Virus record (IMG/VR): IMGVR_UViG_3300042882_000327
Location: 1 to 64,000 of that record
DNA: 64,000 bases
Direction: 5' to 3' (one strand)
DNA from: a virus
Part shown: in pieces, positions 58,734 through 64,000 of the stretch
Numbering within the stretch: the first letter of the stretch is position 1
Layout of the letters: each line of letters begins with the position of its first letter
Notes under the pieces: generated by a model
What the model was told of the DNA's origin: nothing
Seen by the model: only the letters and a program-made list of their open reading frames with translations
The model's database searches: none
Position numbers and translations under genes: made by a program

Positions 58734-59399
58734 TTACAATCTATTCATATAGTTTTCAAAAATCTTTAAAGCTACTGCTTCAATATCTTTTGATTTTACT
58801 TTCTTCAATGTTTGCTTCGCTTCTTCTCTGTACTGTTGTACCCAACCTTTGCCATCGACAAACATCCACTCGGCATCTTCCATAATGCCATCAACCCAAC
58901 AGGACAATCCTGATGGTTGTAGAACTGCATCTACACAAGAAATTGTAAAGTCTCCTTGTACAACTTTAATACCATTCTCTCCTTCTTTAATAGAACCTAA
59001 TGCTCTAGAAGAACAACCAAAAGAAACTCCTCCCTCGATTAGAGCTTGTAGTTCTTTTCCTGCGGCGGTTTCTAAAATTTTCGCTTTACCATAAACATCT
59101 CCTTTATCGGAACCTTTTCTTTCCAATCTAAGTTCTGTGATGATGTGAGAAATCTTGCCTTCGGAAATTCTTGGACTATCTTCGTGGCCCAATGTACCAA
59201 CCGCTCTATTACGATCTACATAATCTTCAATATATTTCTCTACCGCTGGAAACATTACGTTTTCTTGATAGATTCTATTGTTTCTGTTAGCAACTCCCCA
59301 TTCCATAAATGGACCTTGGATATAATAATTCTTTTTTCCAGAAGCAGTAGATTCTGTCAAAACTTCAAAATCTTCTATATCTTCTCTTAGTAATTTCAT
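58734..59399 (-). CDS. 21: Prohead protease (T4 gp21)
   Basis: A 221-residue serine protease of the herpesvirus-assemblin-like fold. His72 is in GTLGHED, and the nucleophile Ser is in VSFGCSSR (126-132). The conserved N-terminus NYYIQGPFMEWGVANRNNRIY is shortened here to GPFMEWGVANRNNRIY. It cleaves scaffold and capsid proteins, usually after L/I-x-E. The same motif is repeated in the core protein at 61277-62176. Confidence 0.95.
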   Translation of the reverse strand: MKLLREDIEDFEVLTESTASGKKNYYIQGPFMEWGVANRNNRIYQENVMFPAVEKYIEDYVDRNRAVGTLGHEDSPRISEGKISHIITELRLERKGSDKGDVYGKAKILETAAGKELQALIEGGVSFGCSSRALGSIKEGENGIKVVQGDFTISCVDAVLQPSGLSCWVDGIMEDAEWMFVDGKGWVQQYREEAKQTLKKVKSKDIEAVALKIFENYMNRL

Positions 59400-59427
59400 T
59401 TATATTCCTCTTTAATTTGAAATTGTT

Positions 59428-59919
59428 TTATATTGAATCAGAATCCAATTTTTTTAATTGTTTTTTATATAAATTTGGTTCGTGTTCCTTAACTTTTTCT
59501 TTTCTAATGTGAGATAAAGTAGATCTAACAAGCAATGATGGTTTGTATGGCTCGTTTTGTTCTTTGATAGAAGCATGTTTTCTCCATGCAGAATATACAT
59601 CTCTTGTAGAAAATGGAGAAACATCTTTTCCATGTGGAGAAAGAACTATATCTTCATGTCCTGGTTTTTTATATACTTTATGACTTGTCTTATTTTGTCT
59701 AGCAAATCTATAACCAATACCAGTCAATATATTATGAGCTTGTGAAAATTTCATAATTGTTGGTCTATTACTCGTCAACATAGAAGAAGATATATCAATT
59801 CTTTTTTCTTGTAATTTTAAACATATTTTTTCTTTAATAATATCTTCTAATATGATATTAGCCCGATCTATATCATTTTCTACCAAACAATTTATTAAAT
59901 TTTTTATTTTTTCGGACAT
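59428..59919 (-). CDS. Prohead-core-like N-terminus fused to a HicA-like domain
   Basis: A 163-residue protein. Residues 1-50 are a charged helix (IKNLINCLVENDIDRANIIL, EKRIDISSSM) of the type that begins small prohead-core proteins here and in marine T4-like phages. Residues about 58-115 (HNILTGIGYRFARQNKTSHKVY, LSPHGKDVSP) resemble the HicA toxin double-stranded-RNA-binding fold, including RQxxxSHxxY and a His in the PHGKD loop. A Lys-rich C-terminal tail follows. The composition suggests a protein packaged inside the head, but that is an inference. There is no HicB partner. Confidence 0.6.
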   Translation of the reverse strand: MSEKIKNLINCLVENDIDRANIILEDIIKEKICLKLQEKRIDISSSMLTSNRPTIMKFSQAHNILTGIGYRFARQNKTSHKVYKKPGHEDIVLSPHGKDVSPFSTRDVYSAWRKHASIKEQNEPYKPSLLVRSTLSHIRKEKVKEHEPNLYKKQLKKLDSDSI

Positions 59920-59931
59920 TTTTAAATTACC

Positions 59932-60354
59932 TTAAATCGTTGCTAATTGAAAATGCATACCATCTGGTTTTTTCCAATAACCACCCCATGCAAATCCCGC
60001 ATCTGTAAAACATTTTACTAATTCCGGAGACATGGTTGGGGGTTTTCCAAATCTATTCCATGCAGCATTGATATCAATAGCAATTCCCCAAGAATGGAGA
60101 GACATTGATTTCGCCCCACGTTTTGATCTAATATTAAAACAACCATCCCATGTTTTGAGTTGGTCTGTTAGTCCTCTATGTAATATATTTTCAAATGCAT
60201 TTGTTAAAGGAATTATCATATCTTTATTACAATAAATCTTTTTTGGGATAACTCCTACGTGTAAATAATTTGGAACGACCCAAAGAGTCATATTAGACTC
60301 TTTAAATGGGTTTCCATATTTTTTCCAACATTGTTCAGAAGTCACCAAAGACAT
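59932..60354 (-). CDS. M15-type peptidase (L-Ala-D-Glu / D-Ala-D-Ala peptidase-like)
   Basis: A 140-residue zinc peptidase of the VanY/M15 type. Metal ligands are in SLHSWGIAID (H87, D94) and GMHFQLA (H134), with the W-x-PDGMHF pattern typical of phage M15 endopeptidases. It would cleave peptidoglycan peptide bridges. It lies in the head-morphogenesis block, far from the GH19 endolysin, so it could be a virion-associated enzyme acting during DNA entry or assembly. Confidence 0.85.
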   Translation of the reverse strand: MSLVTSEQCWKKYGNPFKESNMTLWVVPNYLHVGVIPKKIYCNKDMIIPLTNAFENILHRGLTDQLKTWDGCFNIRSKRGAKSMSLHSWGIAIDINAAWNRFGKPPTMSPELVKCFTDAGFAWGGYWKKPDGMHFQLATI

Positions 60355-60355
60355 A

Positions 60356-60880
60356 TTATTCTCCGGTCATTATTACCAAGTTGGTATTTGCACCAATAGC
60401 AGTAACATTAGCTCTCATATAAGCCCAGCCTGGTTTTAGTGTGATATATGTAGTATTGCCAGAATCTGATCCATGAGTTACAGTATTCGAAGCAATCCAA
60501 TGATTTCCATCCAAGGAAACATCAACTTTATATGAAGCACCGCCAGTACCATTTACATAAGATTGTACAATAGTATCGGTTCCGGTTGCTCTTGGTAAAG
60601 TATGTTCTGGCTTTGTTCCAGTTTGTCCGGATAAAAATCCATTAATACAATAATTATCAATTCCTTGCATATGTTTATTGCATTGAACTGTAAATGTATT
60701 TGAGGATGTTACTGTTGCAGTTGCTGTATACGCATCATAACTTGCACCAGATGTTAATGTGACTTCTGCTCCTGTAAATAATCCGTGATTATTGGCTGTT
60801 ATAGTGATGACATTATTAGTATAAGTAAATGAATTTACTGGAAAAAATTGTTTAATGTATCTTACTCGTGAAACGCTCAT
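60356..60880 (-). CDS. Head or decoration structural protein
   Basis: A 174-residue beta-rich protein with Thr/Asn/Gly-rich strands (NNVITITANNHGLFTGAEVTLTSG, TATATVTSSNTFTVQ, shortened here to their cores TITANNHGLFTGAEV and TFTVQ). The HGLFTGAEVTLTSG...YTATATVTSSNTFTV pattern resembles phage Ig-like or tail-spike repeats. The sequence after residue 90 contains GTGGASYKVDVSLDGNHWI. It is placed with the portal and core genes, which supports a head or neck location. Confidence 0.65.
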   Translation of the reverse strand: MSVSRVRYIKQFFPVNSFTYTNNVITITANNHGLFTGAEVTLTSGASYDAYTATATVTSSNTFTVQCNKHMQGIDNYCINGFLSGQTGTKPEHTLPRATGTDTIVQSYVNGTGGASYKVDVSLDGNHWIASNTVTHGSDSGNTTYITLKPGWAYMRANVTAIGANTNLVIMTGE

Positions 60881-61273
60881 TTATGTTTCCTTATTAAATT
60901 TATCTACAGAATATTTTAACATCTGTAAAAAGTTAGTTTCTGATTCAAGTATATATTCTTCAAATTCTACCTTACCATCGGAAATGGATTCATATAATTC
61001 TAGAATAGACTTTGAACATTCTTCGTTAATATTCAATGTAGAACCATCATGAAAATATAATGGTTCTACTTCTTCTATGGATTTTAACTGTTCTATGATA
61101 GAAAAATCGCATTCCATTAGTTCTAGGCCATTCTTCTCGTAATTTAAAGAAAAATACTTTTTTAACTGTTCGCAAAAATACAAAGCAACTTTTTGACCTC
61201 CCGGAAAGGTCTGAATAGCAGTTCTTCTCAGAACTAGATTTACAGGAGGTTCTCTAAAAGTTTTCTTTTTCAT
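60881..61273 (-). CDS. Conserved T4-like protein, 130 aa
   Basis: A 130-residue protein with a conserved-looking N-terminus NLVLRRTAIQTFPGGQKVALYFCEQLKKYFSLNY (core RRTAIQTFPGGQKVALYF) and a C-terminal helical region. The segment is found in T4-like marine phages near gp20-gp23, as I recall, but the role is not known. It overlaps no neighbour (3 bp gap each side). Confidence 0.65.
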   Translation of the reverse strand: MKKKTFREPPVNLVLRRTAIQTFPGGQKVALYFCEQLKKYFSLNYEKNGLELMECDFSIIEQLKSIEEVEPLYFHDGSTLNINEECSKSILELYESISDGKVEFEEYILESETNFLQMLKYSVDKFNKET

Positions 61274-61276
61274 TTA

Positions 61277-62176
61277 TTATTCTTCTACTTCTTCATTAGT
61301 AGCTTTCTTCTTTGCGGCATAATATGCACCAAGAGCCATTTGTCTTCTTTCTTCTTTAGATTTTCCTTCAAATCTGGAATCGTCAGAATGGACAAAATCT
61401 TTAATCCAAGCAGAAACGCCATCAGAAACTGATAATTTTTCTTCCAATTCTTCAGATTCTTTTCTAATCATTTTAAAATCTTGAGAATCTAATCTTCCGT
61501 TTTTATTTTTATCCAGTTTACGCTGTTTTCCTATAAGTTTTTCTTCTAAAGATTCATTAGCAGATTTTTCGGATGCAATTTTTACACCATGATATGTGTG
61601 GTCTGGAAATTTTGTATGCATTATTTTAATAGCTTTATCATTGGCATGTTTTGTAGTTTTTGCTTTAACTTCAAAATCGTGTCTATTACTTCGGTCATCA
61701 TGCGGACTATTAGAAGCATATCCTGTAAATTTGAAAGTGGCTTCTTCCAAAGATTCATTAGCAGATTTTTTTAAATATCTTTGCATATACCAATCAGGAG
61801 TACCATTGTTTTTTCTCCAATATAAAACACCAGAAGCATCATTTACTTGATCTAAATATTTTGCTTCTGCTTTGTCTCCAGAAATTGTACCATGTGTTCT
61901 CATGGCTTTTGCAGCTTCGCCAGCATCTTTCATGATAAATCTTAGTTGATCATCAGATTTACTGTGATATTCGTGGCCTTCTAATGGATGTTGTTTAGAT
62001 TTTCTGGCTTCTTCCAAAGATTCATTAGTATTCATGAATGATTGAGCAACTTCAATTCTTTTTGATTCTAGAGCATCAACAATTTTAGATTGAATGGCCG
62101 CTGTAATTGATGCTTGCATATCAGCAATATTATCGGACGAAGCATATTCAATAGCGTTTTTAATGTTTTCTTCCAT
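61277..62176 (-). CDS. Modular prohead-core protein with protease-site repeats and an EF-hand
   Basis: A 299-residue protein that replaces T4 gp67/68 in the gene order after portal. It begins with a core-type helix (1-50: NIKNAIEYASSDNIADMQ, KRIEVAQSFM). Three NESLEE blocks (51-56, 140-145, 207-212) and ESEELEEK (240-247) divide it into modules. LEE fits the L-x-E cleavage signature of T4 gp21. Module 2 has HPLEGHEYHSKSDDQLRFIMK (core), module 3 unknown, module 4 a canonical EF-hand (DKNKNGRLDSQD, 222-233), and the last module WIKDFVHSDDSRFEGKSKEERRQ (core SRFEGKSKEE). I infer a polyprotein of head-internal domains. Confidence 0.72.
   Translation of the reverse strand: MEENIKNAIEYASSDNIADMQASITAAIQSKIVDALESKRIEVAQSFMNTNESLEEARKSKQHPLEGHEYHSKSDDQLRFIMKDAGEAAKAMRTHGTISGDKAEAKYLDQVNDASGVLYWRKNNGTPDWYMQRYLKKSANESLEEATFKFTGYASNSPHDDRSNRHDFEVKAKTTKHANDKAIKIMHTKFPDHTYHGVKIASEKSANESLEEKLIGKQRKLDKNKNGRLDSQDFKMIRKESEELEEKLSVSDGVSAWIKDFVHSDDSRFEGKSKEERRQMALGAYYAAKKKATNEEVEE
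61541..62026 (-). repeat. Three NESLEE repeats inside the core-protein gene
   Basis: The repeats occur at codons 51-56, 140-145 and 207-212, each preceded by Thr/Ala and followed by A or K. DNA copies share most of ttcattagcagattt-type sequence around AGATTCATTAG. Their regular placement at module borders suggests recent duplication or shuffling of modules. Confidence 0.75.
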
Positions 62177-62219
62177 TTAAGATTCCTCTTAATATTAGTT
62201 ATTAATTATTAGTTATTTA

Positions 62220-63881
62220 TTACTGTTGTATATTATACGGATTATTATTTCTTGATGTCGATTGTTGTGGTTGTTGCGATTGTTCTTGCTCTGCTCCAGC
62301 ATCTATTTGTTGATCTGGTTGTGGCATTAACTTATTAGTAAGTTCCGCAGCTTGCGCCTGAAGAGTAATTTGCTTTTCTTGATCTTCGGATTGCTGTGTA
62401 AAGTCGGTGATTCTTTCTTCTGCAATTTCCTCGTCCATCAACTTCATTTCTTCTTCGTTCAAACGAAGAATATTTTCTCTAATCCATTTCTTAGAATAAT
62501 ATTTACCAACAAAAGGATCTACTGTAGCTAGAATATTTAACCTTTCGGTCATTAATTCGGATTCTTTCAATTCTACGAAATTATTATCAACCGTAAAATC
62601 GAAATAAATGTCTTGTTTAAATTGTTCCCATTCTTCTTCTGTGCAAATTCCTTTTAGAACTAACTGCACTCTCATAGCTTGATAGAAAATATCAGAGAAT
62701 TTCTTCCTTAGTTTATCAACAAATTTAGAGAATTTTAATTCATCTCTAGTAATTTCCATTGAACGTCCAATGGATACTGCTTGACCCGGATCTAGTCTTG
62801 TAACAGGAACATTCAATGATTTATATAGTTTTTGCTGGAAATATTCCACCATTGCCATATCATTGAAATTGTCTGTCGATTGAAGGGTGGTAATTTCCGT
62901 GCCTTTTCCCCCATCAGAACGACGAGGTAGCCAAAAATCTTCCAACATGGAAAGATGTCTTCTATCATCTCTAACTTCGCCGGTGTTCGCATCATATACC
63001 AATTTATTTTTATATTTGGTCATGATATCACGAACATATTGTTCGGCTTTTTGTTTAGGTAAATTACCAACATCAATATAGAACACTCTTCTTTGTGGTG
63101 CTCTAGAAATTTTGTAAATGACTGAAGCATCTTCAATCATTCGTAATTGGTTTAATGGTTTAATTGCTTTATGTAAATAACTCAATACCATCGATCTTCT
63201 AGGGTCCATTAATCCCGAAGTGACGTAAATTATTGAATCTGTTGCTATTTTTACTCCAAGAGTAGTTAGACTTTGTGTTACCTTGTCATTATAGACGTAG
63301 TATTCTTCCACTTTATCAATTAGATCGACACCAGTTTGCGGGTCTTTTACTTTTTTGATTTGCCTAACTTTTTTAATTCTTCTTGGGTCGATATATCGTA
63401 ATTCGAGAATTCCCTTTTGGGGATTATTAACATCAATAATAATTTGATAAAATAAACGTCCATCGACATAATATCTTCTGAATATATCAGAAGACATATT
63501 ACTATAGTTTAGTAGTCTCTGGACGTTATCGAATTCGTCATAAATGGCTTTTTTGATTTTGTCTGATTGCTTTAAATCGTCTGTTACTAATTTAATGCTT
63601 TTACCATCGTCATCATTAACGATAGCTTCGTTAACAACATCTTCGATGGCAGCTTCAATTTCGGGTTGCATACTCATCTCTCTATAACGAGTGATAAGTT
63701 CAATTTCGTTTTTAGCAACGCCTTCGACATCTATAGATGCAGAACCAAAGAATGCCGAAGAAGATATAGTAAGAGAACCATCATCGTCAGGTGGTTGGAC
63801 AAAGGTTTTATTATCTACTTCCTCTTCGGATTTTCTTCGAATTTTAAATCCAAATAAAGAAAAACTATTTTTATCAGCCAT
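62220..63881 (-). CDS. 20: Portal protein (T4 gp20)
   Basis: A 553-residue portal (dodecameric ring for DNA passage). Features are the NEAIVNDDDGKSIKLV segment, EARYIDPRRIKKVRQI-like (IDPRRIKKVR), IKPLNQLRMIEDASVIYKI (core LNQLRMIEDASVIY), RISRAPQRRVFYIDVGNLPKQKAEQYV (core APQRRVFYIDVG) and LEDFWLPRRSDG. The C-terminal tail is Gln-rich. The length agrees with T4 gp20 (524). The ATG is at 63881. Confidence 0.96.
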   Translation of the reverse strand: MADKNSFSLFGFKIRRKSEEEVDNKTFVQPPDDDGSLTISSSAFFGSASIDVEGVAKNEIELITRYREMSMQPEIEAAIEDVVNEAIVNDDDGKSIKLVTDDLKQSDKIKKAIYDEFDNVQRLLNYSNMSSDIFRRYYVDGRLFYQIIIDVNNPQKGILELRYIDPRRIKKVRQIKKVKDPQTGVDLIDKVEEYYVYNDKVTQSLTTLGVKIATDSIIYVTSGLMDPRRSMVLSYLHKAIKPLNQLRMIEDASVIYKISRAPQRRVFYIDVGNLPKQKAEQYVRDIMTKYKNKLVYDANTGEVRDDRRHLSMLEDFWLPRRSDGGKGTEITTLQSTDNFNDMAMVEYFQQKLYKSLNVPVTRLDPGQAVSIGRSMEITRDELKFSKFVDKLRKKFSDIFYQAMRVQLVLKGICTEEEWEQFKQDIYFDFTVDNNFVELKESELMTERLNILATVDPFVGKYYSKKWIRENILRLNEEEMKLMDEEIAEERITDFTQQSEDQEKQITLQAQAAELTNKLMPQPDQQIDAGAEQEQSQQPQQSTSRNNNPYNIQQ

Positions 63882-63917
63882 GAATACCTCTAATTACATA
63901 ACAAAAAAATACAAATA

Positions 63918-64000
63918 TTAGATAAAATCAGTGGTTTCTATATGCTGCCACCAGTTCATCGCAAAAGTAACAGAAAATTCTGCAATTCTGTCATTATCGC
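63918..64000 (-). CDS. 19: Tail tube protein C-terminus (gp19), 5' part outside window
   Basis: The last 26 codons of a gene that enters from the right edge. The residues DNDRIAEFSVTFAMNWW end before a TAA at 63918-63920. NDRIAEFxVTFxxNWW is the usual ending of phage tube proteins, and gp19 precedes gp20 in T4 gene order. Only the C-terminal end is visible, so the assignment rests on this motif and on synteny. Confidence 0.7.
   Translation of the reverse strand, partial: DNDRIAEFSVTFAMNWWQHIETTDFI

Noticed and set aside
1-64000. tRNA genes, CRISPR arrays, integrase or attachment sites
   Set aside because: I saw no cloverleaf-like sequence, no regularly spaced repeats and no recombinase; the core genes are those of a lytic T4-like phage. 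A tRNAscan or repeat finder would decide.

Overview
The window is a contiguous piece of a T4-like (Tevenvirinae-type, 'exo/far-T4') tailed myovirus genome, AT-rich (my estimate is about one-third G+C) and almost completely coding. Every convincing gene is on the minus strand, so the given + strand is the template-sense strand throughout. The T4 core genes are recognisable by sequence and order: portal (20), prohead protease (21), scaffold (22), capsid (23), uvsY, uvsW, late sigma factor (55), 47/46, ligase, clamp (45), clamp loader (44/62), regA, DNA polymerase (43), uvsX, helicase (41), primase (61), nrdA/nrdB and rnh. The accessory set (ThyX, MazG-like enzyme, Hsp20, 2OG-Fe(II) oxygenase, peptide deformylase, no psbA, no tRNAs seen) resembles marine T4-like phages of heterotrophs or cyanobacteria. 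The low G+C would suit a SAR11- or OM43-like host, but the host is an inference.

Layout, in the direction of transcription (right to left). (i) 64.0-55.9 kb: end of a tail-tube gene, portal, a modular prohead-core protein, small structural proteins, an M15 peptidase, a HicA-like core protein, protease, scaffold and capsid, with late promoters (TATAAATA) and a strong terminator after capsid. (ii) 55.9-52.96 kb: tube-like protein, uvsY, uvsW. (iii) 52.9-45 kb: an early promoter, then gp55, a full-length FtsH, gp47, gp46, deformylase, ligase and a glycosyltransferase. (iv) 44.9-41.8 kb: clamp, clamp loader and regA. (v) 41.75-41.15 kb: Hsp20 behind a late promoter and a structured leader. (vi) 41.1-32.8 kb: early promoter, small genes, dCMP deaminase, DNA polymerase, a UvsX recombinase broken into two genes by a split intein, and helicase. 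(vii) 32.8-19.35 kb: a glycan cassette of 15 genes headed by a deaminase gene, bounded upstream by a near-consensus promoter and downstream by a terminator. (viii) 19.4-11.3 kb: late structural, tail-fibre-like and lysis genes ending in a terminator. (ix) 11.3 kb to 1: early promoter, primase, ThyX, MazG-like enzyme, ribonucleotide reductase, a nucleotidyltransferase-PMI fusion, phosphomannomutase, RNase H and small genes.

The most unusual content is sugar-nucleotide chemistry. The fusion protein (PMI domain), the phosphomannomutase-like HAD enzyme, GDP-mannose dehydratase and a GDP-fucose-synthase-family enzyme make a nearly complete route to GDP-L-fucose, and a GT10 fucosyltransferase is present to use it. 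A PLP enzyme with His in place of the catalytic Lys (ColD-like) could divert the same intermediate to a 3,6-dideoxy sugar such as colitose. A second branch (RmlB-like dehydratase, RfbH-like 3-dehydratase, an E1-alpha/E1-beta-like thiamine-diphosphate pair and a reductase) looks like a pathway to a two-carbon-branched 3,6-dideoxy sugar of the yersiniose/eurekanate kind. The second striking system is the uvsX gene fractured by a split intein, with a zinc-finger relic of a probable homing endonuclease lying between the halves.

Two promoter classes can be read directly: T4-type early promoters (TTTACT or TTGACA, about 17 bp, TATAAT) and T4-type late promoters (TATAAATA). The latter fit the phage's own gp55 and gp45. 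Several genes shorter than 60 codons were found by hand translation (101-244, 8034-8213, 15551-15691).
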